Source: Chitinophaga rhizophila
Lineage (GTDB): Bacteria > Bacteroidota > Bacteroidia > Chitinophagales > Chitinophagaceae
DNA length: 64,000 bases
Direction: 5' to 3'
NCBI RefSeq assembly: GCF_019492185.1
Contig: NZ_JAICCF010000003.1
Coordinates: 1,302,001-1,366,000 of the forward strand
The notes under the pieces are model-generated. The model was not told the origin of the DNA. It saw only the letters and a list, made by a program, of their open reading frames with translations, and searched no databases. A program made the position numbers and the translations under genes. Shown here piece by piece: positions 54,905-64,000 of this stretch (position 1 is its first letter; the number at the start of each line of letters is the position of its first letter).

Positions 54905-57442
54905 ATGGATACCAGGAGAGACTTTATCAAAAAGGCCGCATTACTATCAGGCGGCACCGGGCTGGCGGGTGTACTGCCAGCCTCAATTCAGCGGGCATTA
55001 GCAATCAATCCCGCTGCCGGCAGTACCTTCCTTGATGCAGAACATGTCGTACTGCTCATGCAGGAAAACAGATCTTTTGACCATTGCCTGGGTACATTAC
55101 GCGGTGTACGTGGCTTCAATGATCCCAGGGCTATTACGCTGCCTGATGATAACCTGGTCTGGCTGCAGTCTAATAAAAAGGGAGAAACTTATGCTCCTTT
55201 CAGGCTGGATATTAAAGACTCGAAGGTCACCTGGATGAGCTCTCTTCCGCATTCTTGGGAAAACCAGGTTGATGCCCGTAATAATGGCAAATACGACGGA
55301 TGGCTGGATGCAAAGCAATCCGGTCACAAAGACTATGCGCATCTACCCTTAACCATGGGTTACTTTACCCGGGAAGATATTCCATTCTACTATGCGCTGG
55401 CCGACGCATTTACAGTCTGCGACCAGAACTTCTGCTCGTCTCTTACCGGCACTACCCCTAACAGACTCTATTTCTGGACAGGCACCATCCGCGAAAAACA
55501 AAGTACTGATGCTGCTCCTAATGTGCGTAACGCTGAGGTGGATTATGGCGTTCCTGCCAGCTGGACTACCTTCCCGGAAAGACTGGAAGAAAACGGCATC
55601 AGCTGGAAAGTATATCAAAACGAACTAAGTGTCGGCGTAGGATTCTCTGGTGAAGAAGATTCCTGGCTGGCTAACTTTACAGATAACCCGCTGGAGTTTT
55701 TTTCCCAATACAAACCGCAGTTCTCCGCTGCTCACTATCAACATCTGCAAAAAAGAATATTACAGCTTACGAAGGCTGTCCACACACTGGAAGATAAGCT
55801 GAAAAGCCTCACCGGCGAAGCTGCTATAGCTACCAGCAAGGAACTGGACGAGAAGAAAGCCCTCCTCCTCCGTATCCGGGAAGAGGAAGCAAAATGGCGG
55901 CCGGAGCATTTTGAAAAGCTGTCCGACCGCGAAAAGAATATTCACAGAAAAGCATTCACTACGAATGAGAAAGATCCTGACTATCATCAGCTGACTTCAC
56001 TTCAGTATCAGGATGGCGATACAACACGCACGATGCAGGTGCCAAAAGGCGATGTGCTATACCAGTTCCGGGAAGATGTGAAGACTGGTCAACTGCCAAC
56101 GGTCTCCTGGATTGTAGCGCCCGAAAATTTCTCCGACCATCCCGGTGCGCCCTGGTACGGGGCCTGGTACCTGGCAGAAGTGATGGATATCCTGACGCAA
56201 AATCCGGAGGTATGGAAGAAAACAGTATTCATCCTTGCCTACGACGAAAATGACGGCGATTTCGATCACATTCCCCCATTTGTACCTCCACATGGACCAG
56301 GTACCGGAAAAGTATCTGCCGGCATTGATACAGCGGTGGAGTACGTTACCCGTGAACAGGAACTCCGCAAAAAAGGAATGACCGACGAGGATGCCCGAGA
56401 AAGTCCTATCGGACTAGGCTATCGTGTGCCACTGATCGTCGCCTCTCCCTGGAGCCGCGGGGGAATGGTCTGCTCGGAAGTTTTTGACCATACCTCTGTA
56501 CTTCAGTTTTTAGAGCGCTTCCTGTCACATAAAACGGGTAAACCTATCCAGGAGAGTAATATCAGTGAATGGCGTCGCACCATATGTGGCGACCTGAGCT
56601 CCGTCTTCCAGCCCTACAACGGTGAACAAATTCCGGTGCCTGCCTTTGGCGACAAGGATACATTCATCGAAAGTATACATAAAGCCCAGTTTAAGGCTGT
56701 TCCTTCGGGTTTTAAACTGCTGAGCACTCAAGAGATCGCCGCCATTAACAATGATCCGGCTAATGCAGCCTATATGGCTAAACAGGAGCCAGGTATCAAA
56801 CCATCCTGTGCACTACCCTACGAAATGTATGCCGACGGCCGTGTGCATAAAGGGGCGTTTGAGATATCTTTTAAAGCAGGTAACGAAATGGCAGGTAAAG
56901 CTGCCGCTGGACTGCCATTCCATGTGTATGCTCCGGGTAAATATATGGCTGCCGATAACTCCAGGTTTGAAAAAGTCAGAACCTGGGCCTATGCAGTAAA
57001 AGCCGGAGACCGACTTACCGATCACTGGCCGCTGCAGTCTTTTGAAAACAATAACTACCACCTGCGGGTATATGGCCCTAACGGCTTCTACCGCGAGTTT
57101 ACAGGAGACGACAAAGCTCCCGGCCTGGAGGTACTATGCGATTATGAAAGGAAAGGGAAAGTATTTACCGGTAATATATCATTACAGCTCAAAAATGCTG
57201 ATAGTCAGGCTGTTAACATAGAGGTCGTTGACAATGCTTATGGTAGTCCGCTGCAGAAAAAGGTACTGGCTGCCGGCAGCAAAACAATAGTTGTAATTGA
57301 TCTGCGCAAAAGCCACTCCTGGTATGATTTCAGCGTACGCATCACCGGGCACGGCAACTTTGGAAGAAGGTATGCTGGCAAAGTGGAAAATGGTAAAGCT
57401 GGTTTCAGTGATCCGGCAATGGGTAGAGTGAAGTCAAGCTAA
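54905..57442 (+). CDS. Phosphocholine-type phospholipase C, Tat-exported
   Basis: 845 residues from the chosen ATG (MDTRRDFIKKAALLSGG). The twin-Arg motif TRRDFIKKA and hydrophobic stretch form a Tat signal. The phosphoesterase domain (about 45-530) has the metal motif VVLLMQENRSFDHCLGTLRG and the late YDENDGDFDHIPPFVPPHGPGTG. Two C-terminal beta domains (about 640-845; bacterial phospholipase C, DUF756 type) complete the usual layout. It hydrolyses phosphatidylcholine or sphingomyelin outside the cytosol, likely for phosphate or lipid scavenging. Ten in-frame codons upstream are unlikely to be used. Confidence 0.93.
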   Translation: MDTRRDFIKKAALLSGGTGLAGVLPASIQRALAINPAAGSTFLDAEHVVLLMQENRSFDHCLGTLRGVRGFNDPRAITLPDDNLVWLQSNKKGETYAPFRLDIKDSKVTWMSSLPHSWENQVDARNNGKYDGWLDAKQSGHKDYAHLPLTMGYFTREDIPFYYALADAFTVCDQNFCSSLTGTTPNRLYFWTGTIREKQSTDAAPNVRNAEVDYGVPASWTTFPERLEENGISWKVYQNELSVGVGFSGEEDSWLANFTDNPLEFFSQYKPQFSAAHYQHLQKRILQLTKAVHTLEDKLKSLTGEAAIATSKELDEKKALLLRIREEEAKWRPEHFEKLSDREKNIHRKAFTTNEKDPDYHQLTSLQYQDGDTTRTMQVPKGDVLYQFREDVKTGQLPTVSWIVAPENFSDHPGAPWYGAWYLAEVMDILTQNPEVWKKTVFILAYDENDGDFDHIPPFVPPHGPGTGKVSAGIDTAVEYVTREQELRKKGMTDEDARESPIGLGYRVPLIVASPWSRGGMVCSEVFDHTSVLQFLERFLSHKTGKPIQESNISEWRRTICGDLSSVFQPYNGEQIPVPAFGDKDTFIESIHKAQFKAVPSGFKLLSTQEIAAINNDPANAAYMAKQEPGIKPSCALPYEMYADGRVHKGAFEISFKAGNEMAGKAAAGLPFHVYAPGKYMAADNSRFEKVRTWAYAVKAGDRLTDHWPLQSFENNNYHLRVYGPNGFYREFTGDDKAPGLEVLCDYERKGKVFTGNISLQLKNADSQAVNIEVVDNAYGSPLQKKVLAAGSKTIVVIDLRKSHSWYDFSVRITGHGNFGRRYAGKVENGKAGFSDPAMGRVKSS

Positions 57443-57514
57443 ACAATCCTACCTTTGTAAAAGTAACGGGACCTCGATCCCGTTGATTTAATCTTATCAT
57501 ATTGTTTAGAAAGG

Positions 57515-57545
57515 AAGGCCGCCCAGGTAACTGAGCGGCCTTTCT
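57515..57545. terminator. Terminator between PLC and the SufE-like gene
   Basis: AAGGCCGC / GCGGCCTT stem, 12-nt loop, then TCTC-rich; it serves converging genes. Confidence 0.7.
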
Positions 57546-57563
57546 CTATCTGAAGAGTTTCGT

Positions 57564-57989
57564 TTATACGCTTTGCAACAACTGTATCTGGTACGCTACT
57601 GCCTGCGACTTCATTTTCCGTAATATCAATGGCCATTGTACCGAGAAAAATGGCTGAAACAGACCCGCGATCTCATTCATGAAGTATATATCCGCGTCGG
57701 CAATATCCTTCGGATGATTACCGGATAATACCCTGGCAAACATCGCTAACAGCCCGTTGGTAGCCTTGGCACTACCCGCTGCGGTAAACCATACCCTTTC
57801 CTTGATATATACCGCACGTATCCAGATGTCAGATATCCAGCCTTGCACCTGGTAGTGCTCATGCTTATATCTATCTTCCATCACAGGCAGCGAATCAGCA
57901 ATGTTATCTATGTATTGCTTGCGGCTTTCTTCATCATCGAGGAGCATTAGATCCTCAATCAGCTTATCCTGTACTTCATTTATTGACAT
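57564..57989 (-). CDS. SufE-fold protein lacking the catalytic cysteine
   Basis: 141 residues from ATG 57989 (MSINEVQDKLIEDLMLL); nine more codons are open upstream. The SufE fold is clear: N-terminal helices, then YQVQGWISDIWIRA, KATNGLLAMFARVLSGNHPKD and a long C-terminal helix. In SufE the segment is VxGCxSxVWI, where Cys51 of the E. coli protein accepts sulfur from SufS. Here residue 51 is Trp (codon TGG, 57839-57837). So the protein cannot work as a standard sulfur acceptor. It may be a scaffold or regulator of a cysteine desulfurase, or be decaying. A standard SufE may lie elsewhere. Confidence 0.8.
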   Translation of the reverse strand: MSINEVQDKLIEDLMLLDDEESRKQYIDNIADSLPVMEDRYKHEHYQVQGWISDIWIRAVYIKERVWFTAAGSAKATNGLLAMFARVLSGNHPKDIADADIYFMNEIAGLFQPFFSVQWPLILRKMKSQAVAYQIQLLQSV

Positions 57990-58063
57990 AGACGCTCTTT
58001 TAAAGGTGAATAGCATGAATTTACAGAGATATGCCGGTTGTAGGGAATCAAAAACGGAAAATA

Positions 58064-58966
58064 TTATTCCTCGAGTTTCCTCGCAATCTTATTGATCAGC
58101 TTTAATTTGTCAACAATAACCAGCAGCACAAACGCACCACACAACACCGCCACTGTTGCAAACGCCAGGTAGGTGAAGTAATGTATCGTCCACTCCAGCG
58201 CCACTCTCACCCGGTGAATTAAGCTGATCTGCTTCTTCTCTGTTGCGCCTTCGTACAAGGATATCCTGACGGTACAAAATTCATTCTCCGTATCGAAATT
58301 GCCCAGTTCTACGCCCAGGTCCTGCAGCTTTCCTTCAGTTTCCAGTATCTTATCATGAAGCGCTACCAGGTCAGTAATAGGCCCTGGCTTGGACTTTAAT
58401 TCATTCAGTGATTCCAGCGTCTTCTGCAAAGATGCTTTTTGCGCATTCAGCTGACGGTATTCATTGGTCTTATCCACTTTAGTGATCTGTGTGGATTTGA
58501 TCACTCCAACCTTTTGAATCGCCAGGTAAAACGAATCAAACGCTTCCGGATTAACGCCTATCAACAGGTGAAGTTCCCTGCCACCTTTCAGTCCAAGTGC
58601 CTGTTCATATTGTACTATCGCTTTAAATGCTTCAGTCTTTGCAGCAATCTGTTTGGCGTCATCTTCAAAATGTGAGGATTTTGCTCTTACTGACGCTGTC
58701 TTTTCATATTTCTGACTTGGCGCTGCTCCCCCTGCTGCCTGTGGCAGGCCACCACTATTACCCTGTTGCTGAAACTTTACTTTCTCAGATGCATAGTTCT
58801 TCCTAAGATCACTGATGCTTTCAAAGAAGTCAACTGTGTAGTCTCCCGTCTGGCGCGTATCTGTAGCCAGGTAGCCATAAATAAACCTGAAAATGAAAAG
58901 AATACAAAAGGTTAGGGTCGCCCATCTCACCAGTCTCCAGATGCGGGCCTTGAAACTTTTAGTCAT
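58064..58966 (-). CDS. DUF4349-type membrane protein
   Basis: 300 residues. One N-terminal membrane helix (about 12-32), a periplasmic region with a central alpha/beta part (HLLIGVNPEAFDSFYLAIQ) and a coiled coil (about 170-215; LNAQKASLQKTLESLNELK), and a second membrane helix near the C-terminus (FATVAVLCGAFVLLVIVDKL). This is the usual DUF4349 plan. The function is unknown. Confidence 0.8.
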   Translation of the reverse strand: MTKSFKARIWRLVRWATLTFCILFIFRFIYGYLATDTRQTGDYTVDFFESISDLRKNYASEKVKFQQQGNSGGLPQAAGGAAPSQKYEKTASVRAKSSHFEDDAKQIAAKTEAFKAIVQYEQALGLKGGRELHLLIGVNPEAFDSFYLAIQKVGVIKSTQITKVDKTNEYRQLNAQKASLQKTLESLNELKSKPGPITDLVALHDKILETEGKLQDLGVELGNFDTENEFCTVRISLYEGATEKKQISLIHRVRVALEWTIHYFTYLAFATVAVLCGAFVLLVIVDKLKLINKIARKLEE

Positions 58967-59087
58967 ATAGGGTAAATATTAGGTATGTAAGATAGGGAAT
59001 AGTCAATAAGCTGCAGGAACAAACCTGGTAAGACTGCTTACTGCCAATAACGCTTAACGCGCTATACCTGCTACCACCAGCACCTCA

Positions 59088-61223
59088 TCAGGCCTTCTCC
59101 ACCTCCAGCTCAAACGCTTTATTCAGAATCAGCTTACCTTCTGTATCTCCTGTTACTCCTGGTAACTTCCAGCCCTTTATCTTACCAGTTTTGCCTTTAC
59201 CCAGCAGATCTGCAATCTGTTTGTCTGTCAGTTTCTTACCGAAGACTTCAAACGGTACCTTAAATCCGCATACGCTGAAGTTTGCACAACCATATGCGGT
59301 ATTGCCCTTCTTTAATGGATGGGATTTACATTTCGGACATTGCTGTTCTGCAATGACAACTGTCTTTTTCTCTTTGGATTTGGCTTCTTTTTTAGGCTTG
59401 TCTTCTTTATCCTTTTCCTTCTCTTCCGGCTGGTCCGGCCTGATCGTAATAACTTTGTAGTTGGAGGTTTTGACTTCAATGGTCAGGTCTATTACCATCT
59501 GGATCAGCTCCTGCTTGAACGTCTCCATGGCATATTCTCCCTTTTCGATAAGGCGGAGTTTACGCTCCCAGATACCTGTCAGCTCCGGACTTTTCAACAA
59601 TTCGGTCTGAATCGTATCTATCAGGTCCATACCTGTCTGCGTAGCAAAGATGTTCTTCTTACGTTTCTCAATATACTTACGGCGGAACAGCGTCTCAATA
59701 ATGTTTGCTCTGGTAGAAGGCCGTCCGATACCATTATCTTTCAGCAGCTCACGCACTTCTTCGTCATCAACCTGCTTACCGGCTGTCTCCATTGCACGCA
59801 ATAGAGTGGCTTCAGTAAATGCTTTCGGCGGGGTCGTTTTCCCCTGGTGAATCCTGGGCGTATGTGGCCCCGTCTCACCTACTACAAATACCGGCAGTAT
59901 CTTTTCTTCTTCTTCTCCCTCTTTTTTAGGTGTTACATCATTTGCATATACTTCCTTCCAGCCTGGTTCCAATATCTGTTTACCCGTTACCTTGAAATCT
60001 ACCTGGCCGACTTTACCAAGTACTGTTGTGTTGGATATCTTACATTCCGGATAGAAGGCGGCAATAAAACGCCTTGCTACCAGGTCATAGATGCGTTTTT
60101 CTTCAAGTCCGAGGCTGGATGGATACACGCCTGTCGGTATGATCGCATGGTGATCTGTGACCTTTTTATCGTCAAAGACTGTCTTTAATTTGGGAATAGG
60201 TTTTGTCAGTAATGGCGCTGTGAGCGCTGCATACGGCGTCAGATCTTTCATAATGCCCTCTATCTTAGGATGAAGGTCTTCTGAGAGATAGGTGGTGTCT
60301 ACCCTGGGATAGGTGACCAGCTTCTTCTCATACAGGTTCTGTATGTATTTCAGGGTGTCATCGGCAGAGTAGGCGTATTTCTTGTTGGCCTCCACCTGCA
60401 GGGCCGTCAGGTCAAATAGCCGGGGATTCCCCTCTTTCCCCTCTTTCTTCTCAAAAGAGGTCACTTCAAAAGGATGCTCCTTCAGATAGGCTAAACCTTT
60501 CTCGGCCCGGTCCAGCACTTTTATACGGTCGATGGTGGCTGTAAACTCTGTTTCTCTGTACAGCGTCTTCAGCTCCCAATATTCTTCAGAAACAAAGGCA
60601 TTAATCTCTTTCTGTCTGGCGACGATCATCGCCAGGGTAGGAGTCTGTACTCTTCCGATGGAGAGTACAGTCTTTCCCATGGCAAACTTTTTTGTAAACA
60701 GCCGGGTGGCATTCATACCCAGCAGCCAGTCTCCGATAGCCCTGGCACTACCGGCTGCATACAGGTTATTATATTGAGCTGCGTCTTTTAATTTCTGAAA
60801 TCCTTCCCGGATAGCCTCCTCTGTAAGGGAGGAGATCCACAGGCGTTTTACCGGTGCGGTACATTGTGCTTTGAGTAATACCCATCGCTGAATCAGTTCA
60901 CCTTCCTGGCCGGCATCCCCGCAGTTAATCACTTCCTCACTTTGCTGTACCAGCTGTTCTATGATCTTAAACTGCTTCTGTACGCCGGCATTGTCTATCA
61001 GTTTGATTCCAAAGCTGCTGGGGATCATAGGCAGATCCTCCATCCGCCAGAACTTCCATTGTTCCGTATAGTCATGGGGCTCCTTCAGGGTACAGAAATG
61101 TCCGAAGGTCCAGGTGACCTGGTACCCGTTGCCTTCATAATATCCATCCTTACGTACTTTAGCGCCAATGACTTCGGCAATGTCTCTGGCAACACTTGGT
61201 TTTTCAGCTATACAAACCTTCAT
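59088..61223 (-). CDS. topB: Type IA DNA topoisomerase (topoisomerase III)
   Basis: 711 residues from ATG 61223 (MKVCIAEKPSVARDIAE). TOPRIM domain (KVCIAEKPSVARDIAEVIG; INCGDAGQEGELIQRW), strand-passage core with active-site Tyr in LVTYPRVDTTYLSEDL, and IGRVQTPTLAMIVARQ. The C-terminus carries a single zinc-ribbon-like region (CPKCKSHPLKKG ... CANFSVCGF) and a topo C-terminal repeat (FGKKLTDKQIADLLGKGKTG). It decatenates DNA. A Lys/Glu-rich linker (about 610-640) precedes the ribbon. Confidence 0.93.
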   Translation of the reverse strand: MKVCIAEKPSVARDIAEVIGAKVRKDGYYEGNGYQVTWTFGHFCTLKEPHDYTEQWKFWRMEDLPMIPSSFGIKLIDNAGVQKQFKIIEQLVQQSEEVINCGDAGQEGELIQRWVLLKAQCTAPVKRLWISSLTEEAIREGFQKLKDAAQYNNLYAAGSARAIGDWLLGMNATRLFTKKFAMGKTVLSIGRVQTPTLAMIVARQKEINAFVSEEYWELKTLYRETEFTATIDRIKVLDRAEKGLAYLKEHPFEVTSFEKKEGKEGNPRLFDLTALQVEANKKYAYSADDTLKYIQNLYEKKLVTYPRVDTTYLSEDLHPKIEGIMKDLTPYAALTAPLLTKPIPKLKTVFDDKKVTDHHAIIPTGVYPSSLGLEEKRIYDLVARRFIAAFYPECKISNTTVLGKVGQVDFKVTGKQILEPGWKEVYANDVTPKKEGEEEEKILPVFVVGETGPHTPRIHQGKTTPPKAFTEATLLRAMETAGKQVDDEEVRELLKDNGIGRPSTRANIIETLFRRKYIEKRKKNIFATQTGMDLIDTIQTELLKSPELTGIWERKLRLIEKGEYAMETFKQELIQMVIDLTIEVKTSNYKVITIRPDQPEEKEKDKEDKPKKEAKSKEKKTVVIAEQQCPKCKSHPLKKGNTAYGCANFSVCGFKVPFEVFGKKLTDKQIADLLGKGKTGKIKGWKLPGVTGDTEGKLILNKAFELEVEKA

Positions 61224-61269
61224 AGTCAATTAAAACAGGGAAGCAAATGTCGGATAAATACCCAAGAAG

Positions 61270-62940
61270 CTACTTAACTTCTGCCAGGTATTTATGCACA
61301 AAGCTGATAGCCATAGAACCTTCTCCAACTGCTGCGGCTACCCTGTTCATGGCAGACGCCCTCACATCTCCCGCAGCAAAGATTCCCGGACAACTGGTTT
61401 CCAGCAGATAAGGATCGCGTTCCTGCTTCCAGATCCGCTTAAAAGCGTCGCAACTATGCAGATCTCCGCCGGTTTTAATAAAGCCTTTATCATCTTTGAT
61501 AATATCCAGCGCTATCCAGTCAGTATATGGTTTTGCACCAATGAAAATATATAATGCATCTGCCCGTACTTGCTGCTGCTCTTTTGTATCAATATTGCAA
61601 AGCACCAGCTCTTCCAGTTTGTCATGCCCTTTTGCTTCCGCAATCTCTGTCTTCGGACAAATCGTAATATTCGGTACGCCGGAAATCTGCTCTATCAGGT
61701 AGGCTGACATCGTACTGCTCAGATCTTCCCTGCGGATGATGATATAGACGCTCTTAGCGAATTTGGAAAGATACATGGCTGCCTGTCCGGCAGAATTACC
61801 GCCTCCGACTATATATACTTCCATTCCTGTACAGGCCGCGGCTTCGGTCATAGCGGCCCCATAGTATACGCCTGCGCCGGTAAAGTCAGGTACTCCTTTC
61901 GTCTCCAGCTGACGATAGTCAACACCCGTAGTAATGATCACCGCCCGGGTATTGATCTCAGTACCATCTTCCAGGATGATCTTTTTATAGCCATCCTTTT
62001 GTTTGATATCTTTCACCGACTGTGGTGTGATCAGTTCCGTACCCAACCTGGTAGCCTGTGCAATGGCTCTCCTTGTTAGTTCTGCACCACTCAGACCACT
62101 CGGGAAGCCGAGATAGTTTTCAATACGGGAACTGGTGCCTGCCTGCCCGCCTGGCGCACGCCTTTCTATCAGCAGTGTTTTTAATCCCTCCGATGCACCA
62201 TATACGCCTGCTGCCAGTCCCGCTGGCCCGGCACCGATGATGACTACATCATACACGTCCAGCTTCACCTGCGGATTCAGACCTACCTTACTGGCAATCT
62301 CCATGATTGATGGATTTGAAAGGAAGGAGCCATCTTCAAAAAACACCAGCGGTACATCCTTGATAGTCAGGTTGTTCAATGATAATAGCCTGCTTGCTTC
62401 ATCTGAGTTCTGTACATCCAGCCACTGATACGGAATAAGGTTCCCTGCCAGGAAATCTTTCACCGAATGGGATTTCGGAGAAAACTGGTATCCTACTACC
62501 TTAATACCTCTGAAATCTGGTTTATACACACTTTGCCAGTTACCCAGCAAATCATCCAATACGGGATATAACCTTTCCTCCGGCGGACTCCAAGGTTTTA
62601 CCAGGTAATAGTCCAGCTGTACTGAGTTAATCGCTTTAATGGCTGCATCTGTATCCGAATAGGCCGTGAGCAGCACCCTGCGTGCATCCGGATAATATTC
62701 CATTGCACGTTCCAGGAAATCCACTCCTTCCATTTCAGGCATACGCTGATCTGAAATGAACATCGCAACAGTTTCGCCTTTATTTTTCAATTCCAGTAAA
62801 GATTCTAATGCCTCACTGATCACAGTTGTACTGATAATTCTGTATTGTTCACGGTATTGACTCTTGAGGTCGCGCACCAGCGCACGTAACACCTGCGGAT
62901 CATCGTCAATACAGAGAATGTATGGTAAGTTCTGACTCAT
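61270..62940 (-). CDS. Receiver fused to thioredoxin-reductase-like FAD oxidoreductase
   Basis: 556 residues in three parts. Receiver (about 1-125) with ILCIDDDPQ and phospho-acceptor Asp in FISDQRMPEMEG. A thioredoxin/glutaredoxin-like segment (about 140-225; QFSPKSHSVKDFLAGNLIPY) where the usual CxxC is replaced by Ser-Lys-Ser-His. A flavin reductase (about 230-556) with FAD loop VVIIGAGPAGLAAGVYGAS and NAD(P) loop IVGGGNSAGQAAMYLSKF, ending in FAAGDVRASAMNRVAAAVGEGSMA. The thioredoxin-reductase redox CxxC is absent (EAAACTGMEVY), so it is not a standard TrxR. It starts 30 nt downstream of a histidine kinase and likely responds to it. Confidence 0.9.
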   Translation of the reverse strand: MSQNLPYILCIDDDPQVLRALVRDLKSQYREQYRIISTTVISEALESLLELKNKGETVAMFISDQRMPEMEGVDFLERAMEYYPDARRVLLTAYSDTDAAIKAINSVQLDYYLVKPWSPPEERLYPVLDDLLGNWQSVYKPDFRGIKVVGYQFSPKSHSVKDFLAGNLIPYQWLDVQNSDEASRLLSLNNLTIKDVPLVFFEDGSFLSNPSIMEIASKVGLNPQVKLDVYDVVIIGAGPAGLAAGVYGASEGLKTLLIERRAPGGQAGTSSRIENYLGFPSGLSGAELTRRAIAQATRLGTELITPQSVKDIKQKDGYKKIILEDGTEINTRAVIITTGVDYRQLETKGVPDFTGAGVYYGAAMTEAAACTGMEVYIVGGGNSAGQAAMYLSKFAKSVYIIIRREDLSSTMSAYLIEQISGVPNITICPKTEIAEAKGHDKLEELVLCNIDTKEQQQVRADALYIFIGAKPYTDWIALDIIKDDKGFIKTGGDLHSCDAFKRIWKQERDPYLLETSCPGIFAAGDVRASAMNRVAAAVGEGSMAISFVHKYLAEVK

Positions 62941-62970
62941 AATGGTATTATTATTGGAATGACCCTAATT

Positions 62971-64000
62971 TTATCCATGAATAGGTAGTGACACGATGAA
63001 ACGTGTTTCTCCCGGTTGAGATTCCGCTTTCAGATATCCCTTGTGTTGGCGTACAATCTGGGACACAATGTCAAGTCCCAGCCCGGTACCTTTCCCTGGT
63101 TCTTTAGTGGTAAAGAAAGGATCAAAGATCCGTTCAAGTACATGGGGAGGAATACCCGGACCATCATCAGTAATGATCACTTTCAGGCAGTCCTTATCTC
63201 TTTCAGTTTTAATAATGATTTTCCCCTTTTTATTTACCTCCATGGCATCAAGTGCATTGTCAATGATGTTGGTCCAGACCTGGTTTAATTCTCCTACCAG
63301 GGCCCGTAAAGGTGGCAAATTGGCATCAAAATCTTCTATCAGTTCAACATTGCCCTTGCGTATCTTATACTGCAGGATGGAAATGGTAGTCCGGATGCCA
63401 TCATGGATGTTGGTCAGCTGTTTATCCAGCCCCTGATCCATATGTGTAAATGTTTTAACAGAGCCGACAAGATCTGCAATACGCTTCGACGCTTGTTCAA
63501 TATCCGATACAATCCTTTCAGTGATCAGGTTATTGTTAATCCAGTTGAACACCGGCGAAATATCTTTTGCGCCAAGCCGTTGCCTGAATGCGTCAAGGTC
63601 TTCAATGGTAAATCCAAATTCAACAAAATTCTCGGCCAGTTCTGTACTGTTTTCAACCTCCAGTTCATCCAGCCAGTCAGTCAGCTCATCTTCCTGCTGC
63701 GAACGTTGCACCAGGGTAAGCGACTGCTTATGCGAATTGTGTTTTGACAGTATTTCAAACATCTTTTCCTTTACCAGGTTAATGGCGGCTTCATCCATGC
63801 GAATTTCCATAATCTTCTTGAAAAACTCAGGCTGTAATTGCAAGTGTTTTTTCATGGAGTGAGCACCACGTACTACTGCTGCTGCAGGATTATTCAACTC
63901 GTGTGCCAGTCCGGCAGAAAGTTTACCTAATGCCATCATTTTTTCGCCCTGGCGGATGAAAGACGTATAATCCCTCACACGGTTCGTCATGATATGCACT
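62971..64000 (-). CDS. Histidine kinase, N-terminus beyond the window
   Basis: At least 342 C-terminal residues. The dimerisation helix has the phospho-His in GLAHELNNPAAAVVRG, then an unusually long helical insert (about 150 residues) and the HATPase domain: N box ELNQVWTNIIDNALDAM, G1 ITDDGPGIPPHVLERIFDPFF, G2 GKGTGLGLDIVSQIV. No membrane helix is in the visible part, so the sensor domain is outside the window. It is upstream of the receiver-flavoprotein with 30 nt between, the natural partner. Confidence 0.92.
   Translation of the reverse strand, partial: VHIMTNRVRDYTSFIRQGEKMMALGKLSAGLAHELNNPAAAVVRGAHSMKKHLQLQPEFFKKIMEIRMDEAAINLVKEKMFEILSKHNSHKQSLTLVQRSQQEDELTDWLDELEVENSTELAENFVEFGFTIEDLDAFRQRLGAKDISPVFNWINNNLITERIVSDIEQASKRIADLVGSVKTFTHMDQGLDKQLTNIHDGIRTTISILQYKIRKGNVELIEDFDANLPPLRALVGELNQVWTNIIDNALDAMEVNKKGKIIIKTERDKDCLKVIITDDGPGIPPHVLERIFDPFFTTKEPGKGTGLGLDIVSQIVRQHKGYLKAESQPGETRFIVSLPIHG

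Overview
The window reads as a chromosomal segment of a Bacteroidota bacterium, most likely from Chitinophagaceae (Chitinophaga-like). The evidence is a fused lpxC-fabZ gene in an lpxD / lpxC-fabZ / lpxA cluster, a PorX-type response regulator with a PglZ domain, a short RpoD of about 290 residues, several promoters of the Bacteroidota form TTTG-N19/20-TAnnTTTG, few clear Shine-Dalgarno sites, and tRNA genes without an encoded CCA. Nothing looks like a plasmid, prophage, insertion sequence or CRISPR array. Most of the window is core chromosome with accessory patches.

Layout. 1-6.6 kb (minus strand): a UMF1-type transporter cut by the window edge, an ABC ATPase, the lipid A genes lpxA, lpxC-fabZ and lpxD, and an HD phosphohydrolase. 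6.8-9.5 kb (plus): porX, a small conserved protein and a metallo-beta-lactamase-fold hydrolase. 9.5-11.1 kb: a small lipoprotein, a DUF6266-like gene, and a non-coding stretch with a 51-nt near-perfect palindrome and apparent gene debris. 11.1-16 kb: a ComEA-like helix-hairpin-helix protein, an acyl-CoA dehydrogenase, a GapN-type aldehyde dehydrogenase and two small proteins. 16.2-19.9 kb (minus): tRNA-Leu, then tig, clpP and clpX, the protein quality-control set. 20-26 kb (minus): an AraC regulator, M20 amidohydrolase, MFS exporter and arginase-fold enzyme, plus a DUF1624 membrane protein. 26-31 kb: DUF4240, gamma-glutamyltransferase, amino-acid permease, tRNA-Ala and a second AraC regulator.

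32.4-38.1 kb (minus) is the most intriguing accessory block. It holds an E1/ThiF-like adenylylating protein, a GNAT-fold acyltransferase reminiscent of FeeM or autoinducer synthases, a 7TMR-DISM sensor kinase, a receiver-first histidine kinase and a stand-alone receiver, closely spaced and co-oriented. It could be a make-a-signal / sense-a-signal module, but that is inference. 38.5-43.4 kb: an exported superoxide dismutase, then an ArnT-like glycosyltransferase, a PAP2 phosphatase and an LptF/G permease, which are envelope functions. 43.5-53.1 kb: a START-like protein, rpoD, ffh with a structured leader resembling the distal arm of SRP RNA, rpsP-rimM-trmD-rplS, tatA, a gatA-type amidase and a lytic transglycosylase with a histone-H1-like tail. 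53.3-64 kb: a Kef-type antiporter, a Tat-exported phospholipase C, a SufE-fold protein lacking its catalytic cysteine, a DUF4349 protein, topoisomerase III, a receiver fused to a thioredoxin-reductase-like flavoprotein, and a histidine kinase running off the right edge.

Function names come from motifs and family knowledge; no database search was run. Start sites were moved downstream where the longest frame overlapped a neighbour or added residues atypical of the family.
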